From an uncultured Candidatus Binatia bacterium (GTDB lineage: Bacteria > Desulfobacterota > Binatia > UBA9968 > JAJDTQ01), in assembly GCA_958295985.1 (NCBI GenBank), contig OY282432.1, positions 806,001 to 870,000 on the forward strand: a DNA stretch of 64,000 nucleotides, in the 5' to 3' direction. Position 1 is the first letter of the stretch. Every line of letters starts with the position of its first letter. The notes beneath the pieces were generated by a model. It saw only the letters and a list, made by a program, of their open reading frames with translations. It was not told where the DNA came from and made no database searches. Made by a program: the position numbers and the translations under genes. Positions 15,831-25,143 of this stretch are shown here, piece by piece.

Positions 15831-16175
15831 CTACCTTGCCGCGCACACCATGATCTCCACCAGGGTGCCCGGGGTGAGCGTCGCGCCCACCGCAGCCCGA
15901 GCCGGCGGGTTGTCCTTGTCCATCCAGGCCATCCAGGCCTCGTTCATTTCGTCCTTGGCGGCGATGTCGGCGAGATACACGGTGGCCGTCAGGATGCGCG
16001 ACTTGTCGGTGCCGGCCGTTGCCAGGACGTCATCGATCTTGGCCAGCACCTGCTCCGTCTGGCCCTTCATGGACAGCGACTTGTCGTCAGCCACGGTGCC
16101 GGACAGGAACAACAGGTCGCCGTGCGCCACCGCGCGACTGTTCCAGGCCCCCGGTTTGATGCGTTTGATGCTCAT
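15831..16175 (-). CDS. RidA family protein (YjgF/YER057c/UK114)
   Basis: A 114-residue RidA-family protein. RidA deaminates reactive enamine/imine intermediates made by PLP enzymes; other subfamilies have different roles. It contains LFLSGTVADD near residues 22-31, DVLATAGTDKSRILTATVYL, and an NPPARAAVGATLTPGTLVEI C-terminal strand. Arg in the PPARA motif corresponds to the carboxylate-binding Arg of RidA. It is soluble and probably trimeric. It stands alone, convergent with the PIN gene and upstream of an MFS gene in the same direction. Confidence 0.9.
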   Translation of the reverse strand: MSIKRIKPGAWNSRAVAHGDLLFLSGTVADDKSLSMKGQTEQVLAKIDDVLATAGTDKSRILTATVYLADIAAKDEMNEAWMAWMDKDNPPARAAVGATLTPGTLVEIMVCAAR

Positions 16176-16341
16176 GGAATTTCAGACCTCCCTCGTGATG
16201 AATGGTTCGGACTGCGAAACGCTATGCCGAAGCGTGTGAGGTGTCAACCGGTCCCGGACCGGCCCTCACGGACTGATGAAGGCGGATGCGGACGTACTCC
16301 CGGAAAGAGCCCCCGATTTCTCTCAAGGCCGGGCAACACCA

Positions 16342-17757
16342 CTAACCACTCTTCCCGGTCTTCTGTTTGCTTCCCCTGCCGCGGAACAGCGACACGGCCG
16401 CGGCCAGGGCGCACAGCCCGGCGGCGGCCAGGAACACATTCTGGAACGCGACGACGAAGGCGCCCACCTCTCCGAGGCCCGCATGGAAGGCGCGCTGGCG
16501 CTCGAACAGGAGGCTGGCGCCGGTGACGCCGAAGACGATGCCGAAGGTGCGCATCATCTGGTTGATGCTGCCGGCGACGCCCTGGTGGTCCCGGGGAATG
16601 GCCCCCATGACGAAGCTCATGTTGGGTACCTGGAACGTGCCCAGGCCGAGTCCCACCAAGCCCAGGGCGAGGGCCGCGGTGGGATAGTCGGAACCCGCGT
16701 CCAGGCCGCTGGCCAGCCACAGGCCCACGGACTGGATGGCCAGCCCCGCGGAGCTCAGGCCGGCGGTGCCCATCCGGTCGGACAGGCGGCCGGCGAACGC
16801 CGCGGCAACGGTGGTCATCACCGCGGCCGGAAACAGCAGGAACCCGCCCAGGGTGGCCGGGTAGCCCAGGATATTCACGGCATAGTAGGGAACCAGCAGC
16901 CCGATGGGGAACCGGGTGCCGTTGGCCATCAGCGTGAGCAGGTTGGCAAGGGTGAAGGCGGGCCAGCGGAACAGGTCGATGTTGACGACGGGTGCGGCCA
17001 CCCGTTTCTCGGTCGCGAGGAAGACGAGCAGGCTGCCCGCCCCGGCGAGCGCGAGCACGAGCACCTCCGGCGCAGTCCAGCCGAGATCGCGGCTCCGGCT
17101 CACCGCAAGGAGTAGACCCGCGGTGCCAAGGGTCAGGGTCACCGCGCCCAGGAGATCGAACCTTTCGCCGGAGGCCGGCCGCCGCCCGGACCGGACTTGG
17201 CCGGAAGTGAACCACGCGATCAGAAGGGCGGGTAACGCCCGGTACAGGTAGACCCCGCGCCAGCCGAAGGCGTCCACCAGCACCCCGCCCAGGAGTGGAC
17301 CCAGGGCGAACCCCGTGGCCAGGTTCATCTGGTAGAAGCCCAGCGCCCGGCCGCGCTCGGCCGCGCCGACCGCCAGGGTCACCAGGGCCGGGGCCGAGCC
17401 GAATACCAGCGCCACGCCCAGACCCTGGAGCATCCGCCCCATGAGCAGCCAGGCGAAGGTCTGGGCGGCGCCGCACACGATGAACGCCGCGGCGCTGGTC
17501 AGGAGACCGATGGTGAGGATGCGCCAGTGACCGAAGATGTCGGCCAGCCGGCCGCAGCCCAGCAGCAGGCTGGCGTAGGTCAGCACGTAGCTCACCACCA
17601 CCCACTGGATGGACATGAGGTTGATGCCGAACGCCTGGGTGATGGCCGGGAACGCGATGTTGACCGAGGTGTCGAGGGACGCCAGCAGGCCGCTGAACCC
17701 GGCGATGAGCAGGGTCCGGTGCGACCATATCCGGGCCGGTGTCGGATCGGCTGCCAC
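16342..17757 (-). CDS. MFS transporter, DHA2-like drug:H+ antiporter family
   Basis: A 471-residue integral membrane protein with 12-14 predicted helices. The LDTSVNIAFPAI segment in helix 1 and GRLADIFGHWRI (motif A) after helix 2 are characteristic of the DHA2 (14-TMS) multidrug exporter group. The apparent start is a GTG at 17757, 14 bp after the alpha/beta hydrolase that precedes it on the same strand, suggesting one operon. It probably exports a hydrophobic compound, possibly the product or substrate of the neighbouring hydrolase. Substrate unknown. Confidence 0.87.
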   Translation of the reverse strand: MAADPTPARIWSHRTLLIAGFSGLLASLDTSVNIAFPAITQAFGINLMSIQWVVVSYVLTYASLLLGCGRLADIFGHWRILTIGLLTSAAAFIVCGAAQTFAWLLMGRMLQGLGVALVFGSAPALVTLAVGAAERGRALGFYQMNLATGFALGPLLGGVLVDAFGWRGVYLYRALPALLIAWFTSGQVRSGRRPASGERFDLLGAVTLTLGTAGLLLAVSRSRDLGWTAPEVLVLALAGAGSLLVFLATEKRVAAPVVNIDLFRWPAFTLANLLTLMANGTRFPIGLLVPYYAVNILGYPATLGGFLLFPAAVMTTVAAAFAGRLSDRMGTAGLSSAGLAIQSVGLWLASGLDAGSDYPTAALALGLVGLGLGTFQVPNMSFVMGAIPRDHQGVAGSINQMMRTFGIVFGVTGASLLFERQRAFHAGLGEVGAFVVAFQNVFLAAAGLCALAAAVSLFRGRGSKQKTGKSG

Positions 17758-17771
17758 CCGGCGCGATCAGG

Positions 17772-18584
17772 TCAGCTTCCGGCCAGCCATTGGTCCAGCC
17801 GGGCATTGTAGGCGTCGGGCCGGGTCCCGCGCATCATGTGCCCGACGCCTTCCCAGAACTCGAACCGGACCTGCGGCGACGCGATGCTCCGGAGATGGCC
17901 GAGCTCCTGGGCGAGGATGGCCCCCGGCTGCGGCGACGCCGTGGAATCCCCCACCAGGATCAGCGTGGGCGCCTGGATGCGCCGCAGGCGCTCCTCGGAC
18001 GCCAGCGCCCAGTCCCGGTTGTCGGTCAGCAGCCGCGCCAGCGCGTGGGCCGAGAAATGGCGGTTGCGGTAGACCTCCCAGTCCTCCTGCTCGGGCGTGA
18101 GGCCGCGTTCCCGGGCCTCGGCGCGGATCTCCGCCTCGGGGCGCGCGAGGCGGGCCAGCCCGCCGGGCAGGGCGGTCACGAAGGCGTGCTGCATGCGCCA
18201 GTAGACCGGGTCTTCCAGGAAGGCCCGGGAGATGTCCTCGGGATGGTCCGACGCCAGGATGGTGCCGATGTTGCCGCCCCAGGAATGGCCGGCGTAGGCC
18301 GGGCGCTCGAGCTTCAGGTTGGCGATGAGCTGGCGCACATCTTCCGCGAAGTCGCGCAGGCGGTAGCCGGTCTGGGGCTTGTCGGACTCGCCGTGGCCCC
18401 GCAGGTCCGGCGCCACCACGTGGTAACGGCCCGCGAAATGCTCGGCCACTCCAGCCCAGCCGAGGCTGTAGTTGGTCCAGCCGTGGACCAGCAGCAGGTC
18501 CGGGGCGCCGGGGTCGCCCCACTCCCTATAGTGCAACCGTATGCCCTGCACCTCGGTGAAGCCGCTTCGGGGTTCTTCAGCCAT
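17772..18584 (-). CDS. alpha/beta-fold hydrolase
   Basis: A 270-residue alpha/beta hydrolase. HGWTNYSLGW carries the oxyanion-hole HGW, GHSWGGN is the nucleophile elbow, ILVGDSTAS probably the acid, and EGVGHMMRG the catalytic His. The lid region is of ordinary size. GGAGG is well placed before the ATG at 18584. It probably shares an operon with the MFS gene downstream (14-bp gap) and is divergent from the amidase. Likely an esterase, epoxide hydrolase or haloperoxidase-like enzyme; the reaction cannot be decided. Confidence 0.88.
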   Translation of the reverse strand: MAEEPRSGFTEVQGIRLHYREWGDPGAPDLLLVHGWTNYSLGWAGVAEHFAGRYHVVAPDLRGHGESDKPQTGYRLRDFAEDVRQLIANLKLERPAYAGHSWGGNIGTILASDHPEDISRAFLEDPVYWRMQHAFVTALPGGLARLARPEAEIRAEARERGLTPEQEDWEVYRNRHFSAHALARLLTDNRDWALASEERLRRIQAPTLILVGDSTASPQPGAILAQELGHLRSIASPQVRFEFWEGVGHMMRGTRPDAYNARLDQWLAGS

Positions 18585-18818
18585 AGTTGTCCTCCATTGG
18601 TAACGCGGTGACGCGCGGTTCCTCGTGTGACCACCCCGTGACCGGCGCGTCCATGTGCAACGGACCCAGATAGTGATACACGTTCAGGGAATCTCTGACC
18701 AATGGACAAAACGGTCCGGGTAGCCGCAGACCGCACCGCAACCGCCACCGGATTCCAGCCCCGTACCCGATACGGAGCCGGACTGACGGGTGGGCGGTTG
18801 CGGATCGAGGGAGATCGC

Positions 18819-20312
18819 ATGACCATGTCCGCAGACTCGTTCAGGTTGCCGGAAGCCACCATCGCAGACATCCACGACGCCTACGCCGCCGGCAGTCTCA
18901 CAGCGCGCCAGTTGGTGCAGATGTACATCGACCGCGTCGAAGCCTATGACCGGCGCGGCCCCCGAATCAACTCCATCATCACGGTAAACCCGGCGGCGCT
19001 GGACGAGGCCGACCGTCTGGACGCCGCCTTCGAGAGTTCGGGCAAGGCGGGGCCGCTGCACGGCATCCCGGTGGTCATCAAGGATCAGGCGGACCTGAAG
19101 GGGACCCCCACCACCCTGGGCTCCTTGCTGTTCAAGGACTACTACCCCGACCGGGACTGCCGGGTGGTGGAAAAGCTCAAGGAAGCCGGCGCCATCGTGC
19201 TGGCCAAGACCACGCTTGGCGAGTTGGGGGCGGGCGACACCCACGGCTCGCTGTTCGGGTCCACCCGCAATCCCTACGATGTGGAGCGCACCGTGGGCGG
19301 CTCGTCGGGAGGCTCAGGAGCAGCCGTTTCCGCCAATTTCGGAACCGTCGGGATCGGCCAGGAGGGACTGGCGTCCATCCGCCGGCCTTCCACCTGGAAC
19401 TGCATCGCTGGCATGCGCCCCACGGCCGGTCTGGTGAGCCGGAGCGGCGTCTACTCGGGCTGGCCCCAGGAGGCCGGGTCCCTGGGTCCCATGGCGCGCA
19501 CGGTCCGGGACATGGCGGTGCTGCTGGACGTGATGGCGGGTTATGACGCCGACGATCCGCTCACCTCCAGGGGGGTGGGGCACGTCCCGCCGAGCTACAC
19601 CGACTTCCTGGACGCGGACGGCCTGCGTGGAGCCAGGATCGGCATCCTGCGGGAACCCATGGGCTACAATACCGACCCCGAGGCGGACGATTTCAAGAGC
19701 ATCACGGGGATCCTCGACAACGCGGTCGAGGAGCTGCGCGCCGCGGGCGCCGAGGTGGTGGACCCGGTAGAGCTGGCGCGGTTGAACGAGCTGCTGGCCA
19801 AGCGTTGCGCCAACCCCACAGCCGGGGAGACGGCCTTCGGGATCTATATGTCCCGCAGCGCGAACCCGCCCTACCGGACGCGGGAGGACGCCATGCGGTC
19901 GCCGGAGTTCGCCCGCCTCTCGGAACAGGCGAAGGCCCGGCTGAGGGTTACCTCCGACCCGGCCGACCACTACCAGTACCTGCTGGCACGGGACCACCTC
20001 ATGATCCACCTGCTCAAGACCATGGCCGAGCACCGCCTGGACGCCATCGTCCACAAGGCCGTGGAGCACCAGCCCACCCTCATCAACGAGGGCGTGAAGC
20101 CGCCCTACGTGAACCACAAGGGCGCGCCGCACCTGAACACGTTCCTTGTATACGTTCCCACGGTGACGGTGCCCGCGGGCTTCACCCGGGACGGCCTCCC
20201 GGCCGGCATCAGCTTCCTCGGGCGCCCCTATGACGACGGCCGCATGATCGGGCTCGCCTACGCCTACGAGCAGGCCACCCGTCACCGCAGGCCGCCGGCC
20301 GGCGCGCCGTAA
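18819..20312 (+). CDS. amidase signature family protein
   Basis: A 497-residue amidase signature enzyme, Ser-cisSer-Lys hydrolase of carboxamides. Lys88 lies in VVIKDQAD, the cis-Ser in GGSSGGSGAAV (Ser162/163), and the nucleophile Ser186 in GLASIRRPS. The usual TDxGGSIR is altered to QEGLASIR but the Ser remains. The start at 18819 is favoured by GAGGGAG a few bases upstream; an ATG at 18702 would add 39 residues unlike the family. Its stop codon is followed in the same frame by a decapitated SRPBCC gene, which marks a rearrangement point. Substrate unknown. Confidence 0.9.
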   Translation: MTMSADSFRLPEATIADIHDAYAAGSLTARQLVQMYIDRVEAYDRRGPRINSIITVNPAALDEADRLDAAFESSGKAGPLHGIPVVIKDQADLKGTPTTLGSLLFKDYYPDRDCRVVEKLKEAGAIVLAKTTLGELGAGDTHGSLFGSTRNPYDVERTVGGSSGGSGAAVSANFGTVGIGQEGLASIRRPSTWNCIAGMRPTAGLVSRSGVYSGWPQEAGSLGPMARTVRDMAVLLDVMAGYDADDPLTSRGVGHVPPSYTDFLDADGLRGARIGILREPMGYNTDPEADDFKSITGILDNAVEELRAAGAEVVDPVELARLNELLAKRCANPTAGETAFGIYMSRSANPPYRTREDAMRSPEFARLSEQAKARLRVTSDPADHYQYLLARDHLMIHLLKTMAEHRLDAIVHKAVEHQPTLINEGVKPPYVNHKGAPHLNTFLVYVPTVTVPAGFTRDGLPAGISFLGRPYDDGRMIGLAYAYEQATRHRRPPAGAP

Positions 20313-20564
20313 CGATCCGATCCCCTCTCCGGATGGGACCCGCCCCGCGGGTTCGTGGGCGAGCAGCGCCGGGGGCCGTACCGTCTCTGGATCCATGAAC
20401 ATGCGTTCGTGCCGTTCGACCGCGGCACGCTGGCCCGGGACGAAGTGCATTACGCGGCGCCGGGCGGCATCCTGGCGCAACGCCTGTTCGTGGCCCGGGA
20501 ACTGCGCAAGATATTCGCGTACTGCAGCGAGGCGCTGCGAGCGATGTTCCCCAGCGGCGGCTGA
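20313..20564 (+). pseudogene. C-terminal remnant of an SRPBCC family protein
   Basis: Directly after the amidase stop, and in the same reading frame, 83 codons encode WDPPRGFVGEQRRGPYRLW and DEVHYAAPGG...LFVARELRKIFAY. These are typical of the second half of SRPBCC (START/Bet v1-like) ligand-binding proteins. The N-terminal half, with the IxAP start and lid, is missing. A GTG at 20355 could start a 69-residue product, but this would lack half the fold. Interpreted as a deletion scar that fused the amidase end to the SRPBCC gene body. Confidence 0.7.
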
Positions 20565-20599
20565 AGGCCGGCATGCGTAATCCGGCCTGCCGGGACTCT

Positions 20600-22339
20600 T
20601 CAGGATTTCGGCTTCCTCCCGAACCAGCCGAGCCAGATGCCGCTCAGGAGCCAGGCATAGGTCCAGACGCCGGCGGCGATGAGCGGGAAGGCGACCAGGA
20701 CGTCGGACACGCTGCCGTCCAGGGAGAAGGCCGGCACGTAGGCGAAGATGAAGGGCGCCAGGTAGAGGAACTTGGCGAACCGGAGAGCGGTGAAGGCGGT
20801 CTTCCACATGTCGGCTTTGGCGATGGCGGCGCCGGTGAAGGCGGCGATGCAGACCGGCGGCGTGATATTGGAGTCCTGGGACAGCCAGTACACGATCATG
20901 TGCGCGGCGATGGGGTTGACTCCCAGGGCTGTCAGGGGCGGCACCGCCACCACCGCGGTGACCAGGTAGGCCGCGGTCACCGGCACCCCCATGCCCAGGA
21001 CCAGCGACGCCAGGGCGATGAGCAGGATGGCCAGCCAGAGCCGGCCGTCGGCCAGCGCGATGACGATGTCGGCGAAGGTGAGCACCAGACCGCTGTAGGT
21101 GAGCACGCCGATGATGATGCCGATGACCCCCACGGTGGCGCCGATGGTGAGGCTGTTGGCGGTTCCGACCCGGGCGGCCTCCACGAACCCGCGTGGATCC
21201 ATGCGGGTGTCCTTGCGGAGCCAGCTCACCACGATGCAGGCCAAGAGCCCCAGCACCGCGGCGTAGCCCGGCGAGTAGCCCATGAGCATCAGGACGGTGA
21301 TGACCGCCAGGGGCAGGAGGTAGAACCAGCCCCGTCTGAGGATCGCTCCCGCTTCCATCTCCGGGTCTTTGCCGCGGATGCGGTGACGCCTGGCTTCGTA
21401 GTGGACCATGACGAAGACGCTGAAGAAGTACATCAGCGCCGGAAAGAGGGAGACCAGCATGATGGTGGAGTAGGGTTCGCCGGTGAGCTCCGCCATGATG
21501 AAGCCGCCGGCGCCCATGATCGGCGGCATGAACATGCCGCCGATGGAGGCCGCAGGCTCGATGCCGCCGGCCACGTGGGGCTTGAAGCCGGCCTTCTTCA
21601 TCATGGGGATGGTGAAGCTGCCGGTGGAGACGGTGTTGGCGATGGCGCTGCCGGAGATGGAGCCGAACAGTCCGCTGGTAATCACCGCCACCTTGGCCGG
21701 GCCGCCCACGGTATGGCCCACCGCAGCCAGGGGAAAGTCCACGAAGAAGCGCTGGGCGCCGCTGGCTTCCAGGAACGCGCCGAAGATCACGAACAGGATC
21801 ACGTAGGTGGCCAGCACGTTGGCCATGATGCCGAAGACACCGTCGCTCTTGTAGAAGATACTGGTGCAGAGGTCGGGAAAGGTGTCGCCGGCATGGGAGA
21901 TCAGATCGGGCGCATACGCGCCGTACACGCCGTAGAGCAGCATGACGGCGCCCAGGACCACGAACACGTTGCCCACCACCCGGCGGGCCAGCTCCACGCC
22001 CAGCAGCACGCCGGCCGTCGCGACCCACCGGTCCACCGGGGTCTCGGCCCCGGCCCGGTAGTTGATGGCCTCGAAGTTCAGCATCCAGTAACCGATGCAC
22101 GCCGCCGACGCGGCCATCAGCACGTAATCGACCGCCCGGCCCAACCGCCCGCGGGTGCGGTAGAGCAGGAAGACCAGCACGTAGGTGATGAGGATGTAGA
22201 TGCCGCGATGGTACTGGGTCGCTACGGGAGCGAGCACCGCGGAGTACGCGTAGAAGAGCACCAGGGTGACCGACAGGACGTCGAACACCCGTTGCTCCAC
22301 CCGGTTCAGCCGGTCGAACCTGTCCAGAGATCTCTGCAT
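20600..22339 (-). CDS. TRAP transporter fused permease (TAXI type, 4TM/12TM)
   Basis: A 579-residue integral membrane protein combining the small DctQ-like and large DctM-like TRAP permease subunits, as in TAXI-type TRAP systems. After four N-terminal hydrophobic segments comes the DctM-like core, with FGSISGSAIANTVSTGSFTI, GGIEPAASIGGMFMPPIMG and GMGVPVTAAYLV loops that line the substrate and Na+ sites. It imports an organic anion together with the TAXI binding protein encoded upstream on the same strand (120-bp gap). It is slightly shorter than many fused permeases (about 620-850), with no obvious break. Confidence 0.92.
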   Translation of the reverse strand: MQRSLDRFDRLNRVEQRVFDVLSVTLVLFYAYSAVLAPVATQYHRGIYILITYVLVFLLYRTRGRLGRAVDYVLMAASAACIGYWMLNFEAINYRAGAETPVDRWVATAGVLLGVELARRVVGNVFVVLGAVMLLYGVYGAYAPDLISHAGDTFPDLCTSIFYKSDGVFGIMANVLATYVILFVIFGAFLEASGAQRFFVDFPLAAVGHTVGGPAKVAVITSGLFGSISGSAIANTVSTGSFTIPMMKKAGFKPHVAGGIEPAASIGGMFMPPIMGAGGFIMAELTGEPYSTIMLVSLFPALMYFFSVFVMVHYEARRHRIRGKDPEMEAGAILRRGWFYLLPLAVITVLMLMGYSPGYAAVLGLLACIVVSWLRKDTRMDPRGFVEAARVGTANSLTIGATVGVIGIIIGVLTYSGLVLTFADIVIALADGRLWLAILLIALASLVLGMGVPVTAAYLVTAVVAVPPLTALGVNPIAAHMIVYWLSQDSNITPPVCIAAFTGAAIAKADMWKTAFTALRFAKFLYLAPFIFAYVPAFSLDGSVSDVLVAFPLIAAGVWTYAWLLSGIWLGWFGRKPKS

Positions 22340-22460
22340 GACGGCTCAGGCAGCAGGAGCACCGCCTTCGCCACCCGTTGCCCGATTGGCGTTGCCGTCC
22401 CGCGGCCCGCCCTCCCGATCACCTCACACGCGGGAACCACGACGGAGACGCCCCGTGGCC

Positions 22461-23432
22461 TCAGAGCCGTCCCTTTTCCTTCCAGAACCGCTGCGCTCCC
22501 GGATGCAGCGGGGTGACGATGCCCTTGACGCCGTTCTCGACGCTCATCTCCCCGAAGGTCTTCTTCTGGCCCCGCATGTAGGCCAGCCCCTCGTCCGAAT
22601 AGATCTTGGAGAGCAGGTCGTACACCACGTCCGCGGACACCCGGGCGTTGGCCACCCAGAGGGTCGAGTCCTGGAAGGACGGCGTCGCACGGGCCACGCC
22701 CCGGTAGGTGCCGGCGGGCACGGCGAGCTTGGCGAAATAGGGATACTTCTCGAAGAAACCGCTTTCCCTGGCGTCCTTCTCCAGGTCGACGAGGTCGATG
22801 TCGTTGGTCTGGGCCGCCATGATTACGGCGCTGCTAGGAAAGGCGGTAAAGAGCCAGAAGGCGTCGATCTGTCTGTTGCCGAAGGCCGCGGCCGCGTCGT
22901 TGTAGCCCATGGCGTTGCGCTGCACCTTGTCCCAGATCCCCAGGTGGGTGAAGAAGAGCTCGCAGGTGGCGAAGGCGCCGGAGCCCGCGTTGCCCACCGC
23001 CACCTTCCTGCCGGCCAGGTCGCGGGCGCTGGCGATGCCCGAGCCCTTGCGCACCACGAGCTGGGCCGGGGCGCCGTACAGGTACGAGAGGGCGAGCACG
23101 TCTTCGTACTTCCTGGCGTCGTTCTTCAACCGCCCCTCGCGCCCGAGGTACACGTGGCCGGAGTAAACCACGCCGAACTGCATCTTGCCCCGGTTGACCT
23201 TGCGCAGGTTCTCCACCGAACCCGCGGAGGACTGGGCCTTGACGCTGTAGTCCGTGGAAGCCTTGACCGGACCGTACACCTGGATGGAGTTGGCCACGAT
23301 CTGGAACGTGCCGCCGGCCGGACCGCCGCCGAAGACCATGCGCTGTCCGGCCGCGGCCGGCGCCGCAAGAGCCAACGCCCCCGCCAACAGCACCGCGCTC
23401 CCCGTGAGAAAGGTTCTCCGTTCAATGTCCAT
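22461..23432 (-). CDS. TAXI family TRAP transporter solute-binding protein
   Basis: A 323-residue periplasmic binding protein of the TAXI family, first gene of the TRAP operon. The N-terminus has an RRTFLTG twin-arginine-like start followed by a hydrophobic stretch and APAAAG, so it is exported, possibly by Tat. Typical TAXI sequences are FGGGPAGGTFQIVANSI, LAGRKVAVGNAGSGAFATCELFF and DAFWLFTAFPSSAV. GAGGGA precedes the ATG at 23432. TAXI proteins usually bind small carboxylates; the ligand cannot be read from the sequence. A 48-bp repeat lies about 30 bp upstream. Confidence 0.92.
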   Translation of the reverse strand: MDIERRTFLTGSAVLLAGALALAAPAAAGQRMVFGGGPAGGTFQIVANSIQVYGPVKASTDYSVKAQSSAGSVENLRKVNRGKMQFGVVYSGHVYLGREGRLKNDARKYEDVLALSYLYGAPAQLVVRKGSGIASARDLAGRKVAVGNAGSGAFATCELFFTHLGIWDKVQRNAMGYNDAAAAFGNRQIDAFWLFTAFPSSAVIMAAQTNDIDLVDLEKDARESGFFEKYPYFAKLAVPAGTYRGVARATPSFQDSTLWVANARVSADVVYDLLSKIYSDEGLAYMRGQKKTFGEMSVENGVKGIVTPLHPGAQRFWKEKGRL

Positions 23433-23464
23433 GTCTTCCCTCGGATGTTTGCTGTGAAAATACG

Positions 23465-23512
23465 GTTTTCATGCCTTCGGGGTGGCCGTGCAACGACCAT
23501 GAGAGTTTTGGC
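23465..23512. repeat. 48-bp dispersed repeat, copy 1
   Basis: The block beginning GTTTTCATGCCTTCGGGGTG and ending ACCATGAGAGTTTTGGC is matched at 34175-34222 with three mismatches. This copy lies between the TAXI gene start and the methyltransferase operon. It has no visible coding role. Confidence 0.75.
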
Positions 23513-23617
23513 GGAAGCTACCACAGAGGGGTTCCACGGGCAACACGAAAACGGCCACGGTCTCGGCGAATCCGCTCAAATTCGCCCATTTATGGGGTCC
23601 CTTGCCGCCCATGCAAA

Positions 23618-23647
23618 TTGCGACGGACGGCCCGCTTGGCCTATACT
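23618..23647 (+). promoter_or_regulatory. possible promoter of the methyltransferase-GHKL-receiver operon
   Basis: TTGCGA (23618-23623) and TATACT (23642-23647) are separated by 18 bp, about 255 bp before the chosen methyltransferase start. The 23433-23901 interval otherwise holds the 48-bp repeat and no convincing gene. The long leader could carry control signals, but none is recognised. Confidence 0.4.
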
Positions 23648-23901
23648 CGGTTAATGGGTTTGCGACGCTGCGGGGTGGCGAACGGGAACTCCATGGCAAA
23701 GAGGTGGAATGCCCCTGAGCCGGGAATCCTTCGCAGAGGAGACGCCGCGCACAGACGGGGATTTCATGGCTGAGCGCCCCGAGTTGAGGGAGGTTGGCTG
23801 TCGGGGCCGAGCTTGGAGAACCGAGTCCGACCTTGCAGGACAGCATGACGCGGATCACGTGAACCATCGGGGAAATACGATTGACGATTGCGGTGGAAGC
23901 C

Positions 23902-25143
23902 ATGGTCAGTTCCAGTACTTCAGCCTACGATTGGAATTTTGGGGACGGCAAAGAAGAACCGATCCACAGGATTCACAGTTATCCCGCGAAATTCCCCGCT
24001 TTCATTACCACCAAGGCTCTGCAATACGCCGAACGGGAGGGCGTCAACGTGAAGGTGGTTGCGGACGTTTTCTGCGGGTGCGGCACCACCGCGGTGGAGG
24101 CGAAAAGGAGCGGAAAGAATTTCTGGGGCTGCGACATCAATCCGGTCGCTACGCTGATCGCACGGGTGAAGACCTGCCACTACAGGGACGCGCTTCTGGC
24201 GCGGTATTTCGGCGCCATCCAGGAGGAATTCCACCGAACGGAACCCTCTCCGGAAAGCCGTGCACGAGTCAGCGACCGGATTCGCTACTGGTTCGAGGAA
24301 CAGAACATCGAAGACCTGATCCGGCTCGACCAGGCGATCCGGCGGCATATTCCGGTTAATAGCCCGTACCGAAAATTCTTTCACTGTGGCTTCTCGAACA
24401 TCCTGAAACCTGCTTCCCGATGGCTGACCAAGTCCATCAAAGCCCAACTCGACCCGCACAAGTCGCCGCGCGGGGTGATGAAGGCGTTCGAGGAGCAGTT
24501 CGCCCTGATGCGGAAAGCAAACCGGCAGAACCGGTTTCCGGCCCCCGAGCCGCAGGTCTGCATCCGGACGCGGAATTTTCTGGCGTCACAGAAACCGGCC
24601 TATCGGGCTGACCTGATCGTTACCAGTCCACCCTACGTGACTTCCTACGACTATGCGGATATCCATCAACTCTCGACGCTGTGGCTGGGCTACGCATCCG
24701 ACTATCGCGCGCTGCGAAAGAACATGCTGGGCAACCAGTACGGCGTAAAGCCCACCGAACCCGGCGCCATCAAGGAACTCGGCTCGGGCGCCTGGAAAAC
24801 CTATCGTGCCCTGCTGCGCGAAGACCGGTGCAAGGCGCGTTCGGTGGCCCGATATTTTCTCGACATGGACAAGGCGGTCGTCAAGTGCGGGCGCATGCTG
24901 AACCACGGCGGGATAGCGGTTTTCGTCATCGGGAACACGCAGTACAAGGGCGTCAGGATCGACAACGCGGCGCACTTGGCAGAACGCATGGAGCGTGCGG
25001 ATTTTCATCGCGTGGAGACTGTCCGCCGCAAGGTTTCGTGGAAGATCATGACTCCGTACCGGAACGCTCGCGGCCGGTTCACCCGCGATTCGACTCAGCG
25101 CAAGGTTTACGGCGAAGAGTTCGTCGTCATCGGGAGAAAGTGA
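23902..25143 (+). CDS. DNA methyltransferase (amino-MTase, SPPY type)
   Basis: A 413-residue Rossmann methyltransferase. HSYPAKFPA (about residues 25-33) and the AdoMet motif DVFCGCGTTAVEA (55-67), followed by GCDINPVA, precede the catalytic TSPPYVTSYDY (241-251). An SPPY motif points to N4-cytosine or N6-adenine DNA methylation, here with the AdoMet motif first. A long helical insert between them could be the target-recognition region. The ATG at 23902 with GGAAG upstream is preferred over a TTG at 23881. The stop overlaps the next start (TGATG), so it is coupled to the GHKL gene. No restriction endonuclease is adjacent. It probably marks self DNA for the operon or has an epigenetic role. 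Confidence 0.85.
   Translation: MVSSSTSAYDWNFGDGKEEPIHRIHSYPAKFPAFITTKALQYAEREGVNVKVVADVFCGCGTTAVEAKRSGKNFWGCDINPVATLIARVKTCHYRDALLARYFGAIQEEFHRTEPSPESRARVSDRIRYWFEEQNIEDLIRLDQAIRRHIPVNSPYRKFFHCGFSNILKPASRWLTKSIKAQLDPHKSPRGVMKAFEEQFALMRKANRQNRFPAPEPQVCIRTRNFLASQKPAYRADLIVTSPPYVTSYDYADIHQLSTLWLGYASDYRALRKNMLGNQYGVKPTEPGAIKELGSGAWKTYRALLREDRCKARSVARYFLDMDKAVVKCGRMLNHGGIAVFVIGNTQYKGVRIDNAAHLAERMERADFHRVETVRRKVSWKIMTPYRNARGRFTRDSTQRKVYGEEFVVIGRK

Noticed and set aside
19314..22100. 928-codon minus-strand frame across the amidase and TRAP permease
   Set aside because: It crosses two genes in opposite directions and has Arg/His/Gly-rich low-complexity composition, whereas the amidase and permease show clear family motifs.
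23881..23901. TTG start of the methyltransferase
   Set aside because: The ATG at 23902 has better spacing from GGAAG, and family-like sequence begins after it; the TTG cannot be fully excluded.
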